This document shows positions 26,630 through 37,401 of a stretch of DNA of 50,150 nt, piece after piece (position 1 is the first letter of the stretch; each line of letters starts with the position of its first letter). The stretch is from Pseudomonas tehranensis (GTDB lineage: Bacteria > Pseudomonadota > Gammaproteobacteria > Pseudomonadales > Pseudomonadaceae): assembly GCF_014268615.1 (NCBI RefSeq), contig NZ_JABWQV010000017.1, positions 1-50,150 on the forward strand. Direction: 5' to 3'. Position numbers and translations under genes: made by a program. Below the pieces are notes generated by a model. It ran no database searches and was not told the DNA's origin. It saw only the letters and a program-made list of their open reading frames with translations.

Positions 26630-27298
26630 ATGGCTTATCAGTTCGATTTTATGCCGGTGGTGCAGAACACCGAGCTGCTGCTGCGCGGTGCCTTGTTCAC
26701 CTTGGAGTTGACGGCCATCGGCGCGCTGCTCGGGGTTGGCCTGGGCATCGTCGGGGCCGTGGTGCGGGCGTGGCATATTCGTCCGTTCGCGGCGATCTTC
26801 GGCGTGTACGTGGAGCTGATCCGCAACACGCCATTCCTGGTGCAGCTGTTTTTCATTTTCTTCGGCCTGCCGTCCCTGGGTTTGCAGATATCCGAATGGC
26901 AGGCAGCGGTACTGGCCATGGTGATCAACCTCGGCGCCTACTCCACCGAGATCATCCGCGCCGGCATCCAGGCCATCCCGCGCGGGCAACTGGAAGCCGC
27001 CGCGGCCCTGGCGATGAGCCGTTTCGAAGCCTTTCGTCATGTGGTGCTGCTGCCGGCGCTGGGCAAGGTCTGGCCGGCCCTGAGCAGCCAGATCATCATC
27101 GTGATGCTCGGCTCGGCGGTCTGCTCGCAGATCGCTACTGAAGAGCTGAGCTTTGCCGCCAACTTCATTCAGTCGCGTAATTTCCGCGCGTTCGAGACCT
27201 ATGCACTGACCACGCTGATCTACTTGTGCATGGCGCTGTTGATCCGCCAGTTCCTGAACTGGGTGGGCCGCCGCTACATTGCCAGGAGCCGCCAATGA
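26630..27298 (+). CDS. Polar amino-acid ABC importer, permease 1
   Basis: This 222-aa HisM/GlnP-type permease starts MAYQFDFMPVVQNTELL. It has about five membrane helices, the segment VELIRNTPFLVQLFF and an EAA loop (GQLEAAAALAMSRFEAF). The ATG at 26630 follows GAGAGG by six bases and is preferred to the TTG two codons upstream. Its stop overlaps the start of the second permease (ATGA), so translation is coupled and a heterodimeric channel is expected. Confidence 0.92.
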   Translation: MAYQFDFMPVVQNTELLLRGALFTLELTAIGALLGVGLGIVGAVVRAWHIRPFAAIFGVYVELIRNTPFLVQLFFIFFGLPSLGLQISEWQAAVLAMVINLGAYSTEIIRAGIQAIPRGQLEAAAALAMSRFEAFRHVVLLPALGKVWPALSSQIIIVMLGSAVCSQIATEELSFAANFIQSRNFRAFETYALTTLIYLCMALLIRQFLNWVGRRYIARSRQ

Positions 27299-27945
27299 GC
27301 GATTTCACTTTCTGGGACGTGGTGCGCAACCTGCTCACGGGCCTGCAATGGACCCTGGCGTTGTCGCTGGTGGCGTTTATCGGGGGCGGCGTGATCGGCT
27401 TGCTGGTGATGGTGCTGCGCATTTCCAAAAGCGCCCTGCCCCGCAACATTGCCCGTACTTACATCGAGCTGTTCCAGGGCACGCCGCTGTTGATGCAGCT
27501 GTTTCTGGTGTTCTTCGGCGTAGCCCTGGCCGGGGTGGAGATTTCCCCGTGGATGGCCGCGGCGATTGCCTTGACGCTGTTTACCAGCGCCTACCTGGCG
27601 GAGATCTGGCGCGGTTGTGTCGACTCGATTTCCAACGGCCAATGGGAAGCCTCGGCGAGCCTGGCCCTCAGCCCGCTGGAGCAGTTGCGCTACGTGATCC
27701 TGCCCCAGGCCTTGCGCATCGCCGTGGCCCCGACCGTGGGCTTTTCCGTGCAGGTGGTCAAAGGTACAGCCGTGACTTCGATCATTGGCTTTACCGAACT
27801 GACCAAAACCGGCGGCATGCTCGCCAACGCCACGTTCGAGCCGTTCATGGTGTATGGCCTGGTGGCCCTCGGTTACTTCCTGCTTTGCTACCCCTTGTCC
27901 CTCAGTGCGCGCTACCTGGAAAGGAGACTGCATGCCTCTGCTTAG
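27295..27945 (+). CDS. Polar amino-acid ABC importer, permease 2
   Basis: This 216-aa permease of the same family starts MSDFTFWDVVRNLL. It carries the segment ELFQGTPLLMQLFL and an EAA loop (GQWEASASLALSPLEQL). It is paired with the preceding permease, which ends inside its first codons. The next gene starts 14 bases before this one ends, an unusually long coupling overlap. Confidence 0.92.
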   Translation: MSDFTFWDVVRNLLTGLQWTLALSLVAFIGGGVIGLLVMVLRISKSALPRNIARTYIELFQGTPLLMQLFLVFFGVALAGVEISPWMAAAIALTLFTSAYLAEIWRGCVDSISNGQWEASASLALSPLEQLRYVILPQALRIAVAPTVGFSVQVVKGTAVTSIIGFTELTKTGGMLANATFEPFMVYGLVALGYFLLCYPLSLSARYLERRLHASA

Positions 27946-28666
27946 AATTTCCGCCCTGCATAAATACTACGGCGATCACCACGTGCTTAAAGGCATCGAC
28001 CTGAGCGTCGAGGAAGGCCAGGTCGTGGCGATCATCGGCCGCAGCGGTTCGGGCAAATCCACCCTGTTGCGCACCCTCAATGGTTTGGAGTCGATCAACG
28101 ACGGCGTGATTGAAGTCGACGGTGAATACCTCGACGCCGCCCGCGCCGACCTGCGCAGCCTGCGGCAGAAAGTCGGGATGGTGTTCCAGCAATTCAACCT
28201 GTTCCCGCACCTGACCGTCGGTGAGAACGTGATGCTCGCGCCGCAGGTTGTTCAAAAAGTACCCAAGGCCAAAGCGGCTGAACTGGCACGCCAGATGCTG
28301 GAGCGAGTCGGACTCGGGGAGAAATTCGACGCCTTTCCAGACCGCCTGTCCGGCGGCCAGCAACAGAGGGTCGCCATCGCCCGCGCCCTGGCGATGTCGC
28401 CAAAGGTGCTGCTGTGCGACGAAATCACCTCCGCCCTGGACCCGGAACTGGTCAATGAAGTGCTCGGCGTGGTGCGCCAGCTGGCCAAGGACGGCATGAC
28501 CCTGATCATGGTCACCCACGAAATGCGCTTTGCCCGGGAAGTCGGGGACAAACTGGTGTTCATGCACCAAGGCAAGGTGCATGAGGTGGGGGATCCCAAG
28601 GTGTTGTTCGCCGATCCGCAGACCGTAGAGTTGGCGAATTTCATTGGGACGGTCGAGCCCGCCTGA
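27932..28666 (+). CDS. Polar amino-acid ABC importer, ATPase
   Basis: This 244-aa cytoplasmic ATPase energises the importer. It has Walker A GRSGSGKST near residue 36, the Q-loop region VFQQFNLFPHLTVGENV, signature LSGGQQQRVAIARAL and Walker B LLCDEITSALDPE, all intact. The ATG at 27932 has AAGGAG upstream. It is the last gene of the operon and is followed by a large REP pair. Confidence 0.95.
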   Translation: MPLLRISALHKYYGDHHVLKGIDLSVEEGQVVAIIGRSGSGKSTLLRTLNGLESINDGVIEVDGEYLDAARADLRSLRQKVGMVFQQFNLFPHLTVGENVMLAPQVVQKVPKAKAAELARQMLERVGLGEKFDAFPDRLSGGQQQRVAIARALAMSPKVLLCDEITSALDPELVNEVLGVVRQLAKDGMTLIMVTHEMRFAREVGDKLVFMHQGKVHEVGDPKVLFADPQTVELANFIGTVEPA

Positions 28667-28688
28667 TTTTCTCAGCCAAGGAACACTC

Positions 28689-28820
28689 TGTGGCGAGGGG
28701 ATTTATCCCCGTTGGGCTGCGAAGCGGCCCCCAAACCAGGCAACTCGGCGTGCCAGGATGATTGAGTTCACAGCTTTAGGGCTGCTGCGCAGCCCAGCGG
28801 GGATAAATCCCCTCGCCACA
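28689..28820. repeat. Paired REP element ('TGTGGCGAGGGGATTTATCCCC' type)
   Basis: This inverted repeat pair has outer arms TGTGGCGAGGGGATTTATCC and its complement, separated by about 70 unrelated bases. Each arm continues with a GGGCTGC core. It lies after the importer operon and before ppx. Related single copies are at 41532-41562 and 42951-42976. Confidence 0.85.
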
Positions 28821-28926
28821 AGGGCACCCTGCAAGCTGCTCTGGCTCAAGGGTTTGGATCAGGTGCGTTGGCGTAAGCGGTTGATCGTGGCAGGATGGCG
28901 AGGTTATCGACCGAGACTTTTTGACC

Positions 28927-30429
28927 ATGCCGCCATCCCAAGCCAAGAATCTGTCCCTGATCGCTGCCATAGACCTGGGCTCCAACAGCTTCCACATGGT
29001 CGTCGCCAAGGCCCAGAACGGGGAAATCCGAATTCTTGAGCGGCTCGGCGAGAAGGTCCAACTGGCCGCCGGCATCGACGAAGAGCGCCAACTGAGCGAA
29101 GAATCCATCCAGCGCGGGCTCGATTGCCTCAAGCGGTTCGCCCAACTGATCAACGGCATGCCCCTGGGCGCGGTGCGGATCGTGGGCACCAACGCATTGC
29201 GCGAGGCGCGCAACCGGGGCGAATTCATCCACCGCGCCGAAGAGATCCTCGGCCATCCGGTGGAAGTCATTTCCGGGCGTGAAGAGGCCCGTCTGATCTA
29301 CCTCGGCGTCTCCCATACGCTGGCCGACACCCCGGGCAAACGCCTGGTGGCGGACATCGGGGGCGGCAGTACCGAATTCATCATTGGCCAGCGCTTCGAG
29401 CCGCTGCTGCGCGAAAGCCTGCAAATGGGTTGTGTCAGCTACACCCAGCGTTATTTCCGCGACGGCAAGATCACTCCGGCGCGCTACGCCCAGGCCTATA
29501 CGGCGGCGCGCTTGGAAATCATGAGCATCGAACATGCCTTGCACCGCCTGACCTGGGATGAAGCCATCGGCTCCTCAGGCACCATTCGCGCCATTGGCCT
29601 GGCCCTCAAGGCCGGCGGCCATGGCACTGGCGAGGTCAACGCCGAAGGCCTGGCCTGGCTCAAGCGCAGGGTGTTCAAGCTCGGCGACTCGGACAAAATC
29701 GATTTCGAAGGCATCAAGCCCGACCGCCGGGCAATTTTCCCGGCGGGCCTGGCGATCCTCGAAGCGATTTTCGACGCCCTCGAACTGCAACGCATGGACC
29801 ACTGCGAGGGCGCCCTGCGCGAAGGCGTGCTCTATGACCTACTCGGGCGCCATCACCATGAAGACGTCCGGGAGCGCACCCTGGGCTCGCTCATGGAGCG
29901 TTACCACGTCGATCAGGAACAGGCCGCACGGGTCGAGCGCAAGGCGCTGCACGCTTTCGACCAGGTGGCCGACGACTGGGACCTGAACGACGGGGTCTGG
30001 CGCGAATTGCTGGGCTGGGCTGCGAAGGTGCATGAGGTGGGCCTGGACATCGCCCACTATCACTACCACAAGCACGGCGCCTATCTGATCGAACATTCGG
30101 ACCTGGCGGGCTTCTCCCGCGAAGACCAGCAGATGCTCGCGCTATTGGTGCGTGGCCACCGGCGCAATATTCCCAGGGATAAATTCGCTGAGTTCGGTAA
30201 TGACGGCATCAAGCTGATTCGTCTGTGTGTGCTGCTACGCTTTGCAATCCTGTTCCACCACATCCGCGGTACCCAGGAAATGCCCCAGGTGGTCCTGCGC
30301 GCCGATGGAGCTGAGCTGGATGTGCTGTTTCCCGAAGGCTGGCTGCAAGAGAACCAACTGACCCAGGCTGACTTCGCCCAGGAAGCCGAATGGCTCACCC
30401 GGGTCGGGATTGCGCTGAACATCCACTGA
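28927..30429 (+). CDS. ppx: Exopolyphosphatase
   Basis: This enzyme releases phosphate from the ends of polyphosphate chains (and can act on pppGpp). The 500-aa product has the actin-like ATPase fold with phosphate motifs [12 protein letters not shown] (near residue 17) and [13 protein letters not shown] (near 145), then a C-terminal HD-like domain. The ATG at 28927 follows a TTG two codons earlier; the ribosome site is weak, so the exact start is uncertain by six bases. It is convergent with ppk, the polyphosphate-making enzyme, with a REP between them. Confidence 0.95.
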   Translation: MPPSQAKNLSLIAAIDLGSNSFHMVVAKAQNGEIRILERLGEKVQLAAGIDEERQLSEESIQRGLDCLKRFAQLINGMPLGAVRIVGTNALREARNRGEFIHRAEEILGHPVEVISGREEARLIYLGVSHTLADTPGKRLVADIGGGSTEFIIGQRFEPLLRESLQMGCVSYTQRYFRDGKITPARYAQAYTAARLEIMSIEHALHRLTWDEAIGSSGTIRAIGLALKAGGHGTGEVNAEGLAWLKRRVFKLGDSDKIDFEGIKPDRRAIFPAGLAILEAIFDALELQRMDHCEGALREGVLYDLLGRHHHEDVRERTLGSLMERYHVDQEQAARVERKALHAFDQVADDWDLNDGVWRELLGWAAKVHEVGLDIAHYHYHKHGAYLIEHSDLAGFSREDQQMLALLVRGHRRNIPRDKFAEFGNDGIKLIRLCVLLRFAILFHHIRGTQEMPQVVLRADGAELDVLFPEGWLQENQLTQADFAQEAEWLTRVGIALNIH

Positions 30430-30463
30430 TTGTTTGCTGCAGTGACCGCAATCCCGCTGGATC

Positions 30464-30567
30464 CGTAGGAGCTGTCGAGCGAAGCGAGGCTGCGATCTTT
30501 TCCTGACGTTTGAATATCAAGCGAAAATCAAAAGATCGCAGCCTCGCTTCGCTCGACAGCTCCTACG
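30464..30567. repeat. REP with perfect 38-bp arms between ppx and ppk
   Basis: Two perfect 38-bp inverted arms (30464-30501 and 30530-30567) surround a 28-base loop. Outer ends read CGTAGGAGCTGTCGAGC and inner ends GCTGCGATCTTTT. It lies between the convergent ppx and ppk genes and could form a large cruciform or a shared transcript end. Confidence 0.9.
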
Positions 30568-30620
30568 GGCTCAGAGAGAGCAAGCCCATTTGCCACAAAA
30601 GCCGAGCCTGCCTCCCCCTC

Positions 30621-32843
30621 TTAACGAACCGTCAGCAACGGGCTGCCCAAGCGCTCCAGCAATGTCGCCTGGGCGCTGCGTGCATTCTGGTTGCCGGTCG
30701 GCGTGTTGCGGATGTAGCGACCGTCCGATTGCAGGCTCCAGCTGTGGGTGTTGTCGGTGAGGTAGCTTTCCAGCTCCTTCTTGACCCGCAGGATCAACTT
30801 CTTGCCTTCCACCGGGAAGCAGGTCTCGACGCGCTTGTCGAGGTTGCGCTCCATCCAGTCGGCGCTGGACAGGAACATCTGCTCCTCCCCACCGTTGAGG
30901 AAGTAGAACACCCGCGTATGTTCCAGGAAGCGGCCGATGATCGAGCGCACGTGGATGTTATGGGAAACCCCCGGGATGCCCGGCCGCAGGCAGCACATAC
31001 CGCGCACCACCAGATCGATACGCACGCCCGACTGGCTGGCCTTGTACAAGGCGCGGATGATCTTCGGATCGGTCAGTGAGTTGAATTTGGCGATGATGTG
31101 CGCCGGTTTACCGTCCAGGGCGAACTGCGTCTCCCGAGCGATCATGTCGAGCATGCCCTTCTTCAAAGTGAAGGGAGCGTGCAGCAGCTTTTTCATGCGC
31201 AGGGTCTTGCCCATGCCGATCAACTGGCTGAACAGTTTGCCGACGTCTTCGCACAAGGCATCGTCGGAGGTCAGCAGGCTGTAGTCGGTGTACAGACGGG
31301 CGTTGGCGGCGTGATAGTTGCCGGTGCCCAGGTGGGCGTAACGCACGATTTCGCCGGCCTCGCGCCGCAGGATCAGCATCATCTTGGCGTGGGTCTTGAA
31401 GCCGACCACACCATAAATCACCACCGCACCGGCCGCTTGCAGACGACTGGCCAGTTGCAGGTTGGACTCTTCATCGAAGCGCGCCCGCAACTCGATCACC
31501 GCCGTGACCTCTTTGCCGTTACGCGCTGCGTCCACCAGGGCGTCGACGATTTCCGAGTTGGCGCCGCTGCGATACAGGGTCTGGCGCACCGCCAATACGT
31601 GGGGATCCTTGGCTGCCTGGCGCAGCAGGTCGACCACCGGCGTGAACGACTCGAAAGGGTGCAGCAGCAGAATGTCCTGCTTGCTGATCACGCTGAAGAT
31701 GTTCTCGCTGTTTTGCAGCAACTTCGGGATCTGCGGCGTGAACGGCAAATATTGCAGTTCTGGATGGCTGTCCAGACCGGTGATGCTGAACAGTCGGGTC
31801 AGGTTGACCGGACCGTTGACCTGATACAGCTCGGTCTCATGCAGGTTGAACTGCTTGAGCAGGTAGTCGGACAGGTGTTTGGGGCACGTGTCGGCCACTT
31901 CCAGACGCACCGCATCACCGTAGCGGCGCGAGAACAGCTCGCCGCGCAGGGCGCGGGCCAGGTCTTCGACGTCTTCGGTGTCTACCGACAGGTCGGCGTT
32001 GCGGGTCAGGCGGAACTGGTAGCAACCCTTCACCTTCATGCCCTGGAACAGGTCATCGGCATGGGCGTGGATCATCGACGACAGGAACACATAATTGTCA
32101 CCGGGGCCGCCGACGTCCTCGGGCACGCGAATGATGCGCGGCAACAGGCGCGGCGCGGGGATGATCGCCAGGCCGGAGTCGCGACCGAAGGCGTCGATGC
32201 CTTCGAGCTCGACAATGAAGTTCAGGCTCTTGTTGACCAGCAGCGGGAACGGGTGCGTAGGGTCGAGGCCGATCGGGGTGATGATCGGTGCGATCTCGTC
32301 GCGGAAATAGCGGCGAACCCAGGTCTTGAGCTTGGTGTTCCAGTTGCGCCGACGAATGAAGCGAACCTGATGTTTTTCCAGCTCGGGCAACAGAATGTCA
32401 TTGAGAATCGCGTACTGGCGGTCAACGTGACCGTGGACCAGCTCACTGATCCGTGCCAGGGCCTGATGCGGTTGCAAGCCATCGGCACCGGCCTGCTCGC
32501 GGGCAAAGGTGATCTGCTTCTTCAAGCCGGCGACGCGGATTTCGAAGAACTCGTCCAGGTTGCTGGAAAAGATCAGCAGGAACTTGAGCCGCTCCAGCAG
32601 CGGGTAGGACTCGTCCAGCGCCTGCTCCAGCACGCGGATGTTGAACTGCAGTTGCGACAGCTCGCGATGGATGTACAGGCTGCTGTCATCCAGGTTGGGA
32701 ATGACAATCGCAGGCGCCACGGGGGCCTCGGGCACCACCGGCGGCGTAGGCACAGCCTCATGCTCCGGCGGTGTTTCGGCGACCTGCTCGACCACGGGCT
32801 GAGCGTCTTTTACGGCAACTTCAGAAAGTCCTTCGGTATTCAT
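30621..32843 (-). CDS. ppk: Polyphosphate kinase 1
   Basis: This enzyme polymerises ATP gamma-phosphate into polyphosphate at the inner membrane or cytoplasm. The 740-aa product is close to the usual Pseudomonas length, with an extra Pro/Val/Glu-rich N-terminal stretch of about 50 residues before the conserved [20 protein letters not shown]. The catalytic-histidine region [20 protein letters not shown] is intact, and the C-terminal [13 protein letters not shown] segment is present. It lies 17 bases downstream of hemB, so the two form one transcript. It faces ppx. Confidence 0.96.
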   Translation of the reverse strand: MNTEGLSEVAVKDAQPVVEQVAETPPEHEAVPTPPVVPEAPVAPAIVIPNLDDSSLYIHRELSQLQFNIRVLEQALDESYPLLERLKFLLIFSSNLDEFFEIRVAGLKKQITFAREQAGADGLQPHQALARISELVHGHVDRQYAILNDILLPELEKHQVRFIRRRNWNTKLKTWVRRYFRDEIAPIITPIGLDPTHPFPLLVNKSLNFIVELEGIDAFGRDSGLAIIPAPRLLPRIIRVPEDVGGPGDNYVFLSSMIHAHADDLFQGMKVKGCYQFRLTRNADLSVDTEDVEDLARALRGELFSRRYGDAVRLEVADTCPKHLSDYLLKQFNLHETELYQVNGPVNLTRLFSITGLDSHPELQYLPFTPQIPKLLQNSENIFSVISKQDILLLHPFESFTPVVDLLRQAAKDPHVLAVRQTLYRSGANSEIVDALVDAARNGKEVTAVIELRARFDEESNLQLASRLQAAGAVVIYGVVGFKTHAKMMLILRREAGEIVRYAHLGTGNYHAANARLYTDYSLLTSDDALCEDVGKLFSQLIGMGKTLRMKKLLHAPFTLKKGMLDMIARETQFALDGKPAHIIAKFNSLTDPKIIRALYKASQSGVRIDLVVRGMCCLRPGIPGVSHNIHVRSIIGRFLEHTRVFYFLNGGEEQMFLSSADWMERNLDKRVETCFPVEGKKLILRVKKELESYLTDNTHSWSLQSDGRYIRNTPTGNQNARSAQATLLERLGSPLLTVR

Positions 32844-32860
32844 CGCAAGTTCCTGGGAGG

Positions 32861-33976
<1,116 letters not shown>

Positions 33977-34079
33977 TCATTGTCGTTGCAGGAAATGTTC
34001 ACGTCGAGACACATCTCGATACTTTCCTGAATGTGCCTGAAGGGGTAGGCTGCGCGTTCATTTCGCCAGCACCCAGACA

Positions 34080-34703
34080 ATGCTCCAGCAATTTCTCCAT
34101 GACTTCGGCTACCTGGCCTTGTTTATTGGCACGTTCTTCGAAGGCGAAACCATCCTCGTGCTCGCAGGCTTCCTGGCGTTCCGTGGTTACATGGACATCA
34201 ATCTGGTGGTGGTGGTGGCGTTCTGCGGCAGCTATGCGGGCGATCAACTGTGGTATTTCATGGGGCGCAAGCACGGCCGCAGGCTACTGGCGCGAAAACC
34301 TCGCTGGCAGTTGATGGGCGATCGGGCGCTGGAACACATTCGCCGGCATCCGGACATCTGGGTCCTGAGTTTTCGCTTCGTCTACGGCTTGCGCACAGTA
34401 ATGCCGGTGGCCATCGGGCTGTCAGGCTATCCACCGGGCCGCTATCTGTTGCTCAACGGCATCGGCGCGGCGATCTGGGCCACTGCCCTGGCCGCCGCCG
34501 CGTACCACTTCGGCGCGGTGCTCGAAGGCATGCTGGGCAGCATCAAGAAATATGAATTGTGGGTACTCGGTGCCCTGCTGGTGCTGGGGCTGTGCCTGTG
34601 GCTGCGTCGGCGTATCAAGAATGCACGCCTGGCCAGGAAAGTCCTCGAAGCCGAACGGCTGGAACAAGCCAGGCCCCACGAGCCTACGACGCCAACCGAG
34701 TGA
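34080..34703 (+). CDS. DedA-family membrane protein
   Basis: This 207-aa inner-membrane protein is of the DedA/SNARE-associated (VTT) family. It has the family start FLHDFGYLALFIGTFFEGE, the segment AFCGSYAGDQLWYFMGRKHG and the conserved RFVYGLRTVMPVAIGLSGY. Family members maintain proton motive force and membrane lipid transport. Four to five helices are followed by a basic cytoplasmic tail. Its 3' end overlaps the convergent hydroxylase gene by 20 bases. Confidence 0.92.
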   Translation: MLQQFLHDFGYLALFIGTFFEGETILVLAGFLAFRGYMDINLVVVVAFCGSYAGDQLWYFMGRKHGRRLLARKPRWQLMGDRALEHIRRHPDIWVLSFRFVYGLRTVMPVAIGLSGYPPGRYLLLNGIGAAIWATALAAAAYHFGAVLEGMLGSIKKYELWVLGALLVLGLCLWLRRRIKNARLARKVLEAERLEQARPHEPTTPTE

Positions 34704-35919
34704 CTCGACTGCGACAGCAATACAGCCCGATACCACTGAGCAGGCTGTAGCTGAGCAACCCGACCCAGGCCACGGGGCTTGCCGGCCACAACCCCGCCAG
34801 CGGCGCCAGCCACACCAGCGGTAAATTCAGGACCAGCCGTAACAGCTCCAGCCTCAGGGCCCACGGGCGATTCTCCAGGGCCACGCCCAAGACAAACAAA
34901 CCCAGCGCCACCGCGCCCCAACCCAACACCAAGGCAGCAACCGACAGGCTGCTCTCCAGATTCATCAAGTAACTGCCCAACGCAATGTAGGTACAGAACT
35001 GCAACGCCACGTACCACTGCTGGCGGCCGTCCAGCGGCACCTCGAATTTGCGGAACTGACTCAGGTCCGGTTTGCTCAGTGGGTATCGCGCCGCCACGTC
35101 CGCCGGCCGCCAACCGGTGGGCATAAACCAGATCCGCAGCTTGTCTGGCCAGCGCTCTGCCCGTCGCGCATCCGCCCACAATTGCGCATAGAACTGCAGG
35201 TTGGCCCACAACGGATTCCAGCTCGCCAGCGGCGTGGTCACGCCAAAAATCACCGGTTCGTTATCGTCTTCTTCCTGAAAGGTGCGAAACAGACGGTCCC
35301 AAATAATGAACACCCCGCCGTAATTGCGATCCATGTAAAGAGGGTTCTGTGCATGGTGGGCGCGATGATTGGACGGTGTGACGAAACACCACTCCAGCCA
35401 GCCGAGCTTGGGGATGTGTTGGGTGTGGACCCAGAACTGATACAGCAGATTCAACGCCGCCACGCTGATGAACACCACCAGCGGCACGCCGGCCACAGCC
35501 AGCGGCAAGTAGAAAACCCAGCTCAACACAAACCCGGTACTGGTCTGACGCAACGCAGTGGAGAGGTTGTAGTCCTCGCTCTGATGATGCACCGAATGGG
35601 CCGCCCAGAGGATGTTGCGCTCATGGCCCATGCGGTGCAGCCAGTAATAACAGAAGTCATAGAACACGAAAGCAAATACCCAGACCCAGGCCTGGTCGGC
35701 AGACAAGTGGATAACGGCCAGATGTTCCAAGGCAAACGCGTAGGTCACCAACCCCACGCCCTTGGTCAGCAAACCGGTGGTGGTGGAGAGCACGCCGGTG
35801 CTCAGGCTGTTGATGGCGTCTGCCACGCGGTAGTGGCTCACACCCCGCCAGCGATCGGCCAGCAACTCCACGGCAATCAGCACAAAGAAAAACGGCACGG
35901 CATACAGAATGAAATTCAT
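34684..35919 (-). CDS. Sterol desaturase/fatty acid hydroxylase-family membrane enzyme
   Basis: This 411-aa integral membrane di-iron enzyme has histidine boxes in the expected order: HRMGH (95-99), HSVHH (108-112) and HRAHH (185-189), with an extra HTQH at 165-168. At least four helices surround these, and the C-terminal 130 residues add further helices not needed for the core. The lipid substrate is unknown; bacterial relatives include alkylglycerol and sphingoid hydroxylases. It converges with the DedA gene and is divergent from elbB. Confidence 0.9.
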   Translation of the reverse strand: MNFILYAVPFFFVLIAVELLADRWRGVSHYRVADAINSLSTGVLSTTTGLLTKGVGLVTYAFALEHLAVIHLSADQAWVWVFAFVFYDFCYYWLHRMGHERNILWAAHSVHHQSEDYNLSTALRQTSTGFVLSWVFYLPLAVAGVPLVVFISVAALNLLYQFWVHTQHIPKLGWLEWCFVTPSNHRAHHAQNPLYMDRNYGGVFIIWDRLFRTFQEEDDNEPVIFGVTTPLASWNPLWANLQFYAQLWADARRAERWPDKLRIWFMPTGWRPADVAARYPLSKPDLSQFRKFEVPLDGRQQWYVALQFCTYIALGSYLMNLESSLSVAALVLGWGAVALGLFVLGVALENRPWALRLELLRLVLNLPLVWLAPLAGLWPASPVAWVGLLSYSLLSGIGLYCCRSRVTRLAS

Positions 35920-36042
35920 GACGCAACCCGAGCAGACAAAGCAGGGAGATAGTCGGCAGATTAGGTGTAGCTGCTCGATAACCCTATGGCAACGAGTGAC
36001 AAATTAGTGGACATTTAACGCCATGAATCTGGAGAAAAGCCC

Positions 36043-36711
36043 ATGAGCAAAAAAGTTGCAGTGATCCTTTCCGGCTGTGGCGTGTATGACGGTGCAGAAA
36101 TCCACGAAAGCGTGATCACCTTGCTGCGCCTCGACCAGCGCGGCGCACAGGTGCAGTGTTTCGCCCCCGACATCGCGCAGCTGCAGGTCATCAATCACCT
36201 GACCGGCGAGCAAATGCCCGAGAGCCGCAACGTTTTGGTGGAGTCCGCCCGGATCGCCCGGGGCAACGTAAAGGATTTGCGCGAAGCCAACGTTGAGGAC
36301 TTCGACGCGCTGATCGTGCCTGGCGGTTTCGGCGCGGCGAAGAACCTGTCCAACTTTGCCGTTGAAGGCGCGGGTTGCACCGTCCAGCCGCAGGTTCTGG
36401 CGCTGACCGAAGCCTTTGCCGAAGCGGGAAAACCGGTGGGGCTGATCTGCATTTCCCCGGCCCTGGCGGCAAAAATCTATGGTCCGGGGGTGACCTGCAC
36501 CATTGGCACAGATACCGACACTGCGGCCGCCGTAACCAAAATGGGCGGCATCCACGAAGACTGCGCTGTCACCGATATCGTCGAAGACACTGCACGCAAG
36601 CTGGTCAGTACTCCGGCCTACATGCTGGCGCAGAACATCAGTGAAGCGGCTTCGGGGATCAACAAACTGGTGGACCGGGTATTGGAGTTGACTCACGAAA
36701 ACGATGAGTAA
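36043..36711 (+). CDS. elbB: ElbB glyoxalase-like protein (DJ-1/PfpI fold)
   Basis: This 222-aa cytoplasmic protein is of the DJ-1 superfamily. It starts MSKKVAVILSGCGVYDGAEIHE and has the segments VPGGFGAAKNLSNFAV and GLICISPALAA, which holds the family cysteine. In E. coli ElbB has weak glyoxalase activity and was linked to isoprenoid synthesis. A standard ribosome site (GGAGA) lies upstream. It is followed by a REP palindrome. Confidence 0.94.
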   Translation: MSKKVAVILSGCGVYDGAEIHESVITLLRLDQRGAQVQCFAPDIAQLQVINHLTGEQMPESRNVLVESARIARGNVKDLREANVEDFDALIVPGGFGAAKNLSNFAVEGAGCTVQPQVLALTEAFAEAGKPVGLICISPALAAKIYGPGVTCTIGTDTDTAAAVTKMGGIHEDCAVTDIVEDTARKLVSTPAYMLAQNISEAASGINKLVDRVLELTHENDE

Positions 36712-36731
36712 CCGCAACACCGCCCACCCAA

Positions 36732-36821
36732 TGTGGGAGCGAGCCTGCTCGCGATAGCGTCGGTTCAGTTGGCATATCTGTTGGCTGACACACTGCCATC
36801 GCGAGCAGGCTCGCTCCCACA
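36732..36821. repeat. REP with perfect 24-bp arms
   Basis: Arms at 36732-36755 (TGTGGGAGCGAGCCTGCTCG...) and 36798-36821 are perfect inverse complements of 24 bases around a 42-base centre. It is located between the convergent elbB and UPF0178 genes. This is the full form of the half element at the window start. Confidence 0.9.
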
Positions 36822-36837
36822 GGGGTGCGGGAAAGAG

Positions 36838-37293
36838 TCAGGAGGTTCGAGCCAACCGCGTCAGTATCCGATCCAGCGCATTGGCGAACCCCTGCTTGTC
36901 CCGCTCGCTGTACGCTGCCGGCCCGCCGCCCACATGGCCCTGCTCACGCAAGTCGGTGAACAGGTTGCGCACCGCCAGCCGATCGCCCATGTTCTGCGCA
37001 TCGAACTCCTTGCCCCGCGGATCCAGTGCCGCAACCCCCTTCTTCACCAGCCGGTCAGCCAACGGTACGTCGCTGCAGATCACCAGCTCACCCGGTACGG
37101 CATGCTCCACCAGGTAATCGTCCGCCGCGTCAGGCCCGCTGGGCACCACGATCAACTTCACGCAGGCCAAGGCCGGCTTGATCTGCGGTTGGCCGGCCAC
37201 CAGCACCACCTCGAAGCGACGTTTCAAAGCGAACTTGACCACCAGTTCCTTCGCGGCCTTGGGACAGGCGTCGGCGTCGATCCATACACGCAT
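36838..37293 (-). CDS. UPF0178 (YaiI/YqxD) family protein
   Basis: This 151-aa cytoplasmic protein of the UPF0178 family has a PIN/NYN-like fold. It starts MRVWIDADACPKAAKELVV and has the conserved acidic segments IDADACP, VICSDVPLADRLV and GGGPAAYSERDKQGFANALD. The acidic residues suggest a metal-dependent nuclease site, but no function is established. It stands alone between two REP elements. Confidence 0.9.
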   Translation of the reverse strand: MRVWIDADACPKAAKELVVKFALKRRFEVVLVAGQPQIKPALACVKLIVVPSGPDAADDYLVEHAVPGELVICSDVPLADRLVKKGVAALDPRGKEFDAQNMGDRLAVRNLFTDLREQGHVGGGPAAYSERDKQGFANALDRILTRLARTS

Positions 37294-37317
37294 TGTGTTT
37301 TTCCTCTAATTAAAAGC

Positions 37318-37380
37318 ATCGCGGGCAAGCCTTGCTCCCACAGGCGAATACTGACTGTGGGAGCATGGCTTGCCCGCGAT
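37318..37380. repeat. REP palindrome ('ATCGCGGGCAAGC' type)
   Basis: Arms of 25 bases (37318-37342 and 37356-37380) match with one mismatch around a 13-base loop. It is almost identical to the element at 4588-4659. It lies between the FTR1 gene end and the UPF0178 gene start. Confidence 0.88.
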
Positions 37381-37401
37381 TATGAGCGCAGCGAAGGCTG
37401 T

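Noticed and set aside
25802..27295. A 497-aa minus-strand open frame opposite the amino-acid importer genes
   Set aside because: It runs antisense through the binding protein and permease genes, which have clear family motifs. It is a high-GC shadow frame.
28689..28820. CRISPR-like repeat pair
   Set aside because: The repeats are inverted, not direct, there are only two, and the same core recurs elsewhere as REP elements. No cas genes are near.
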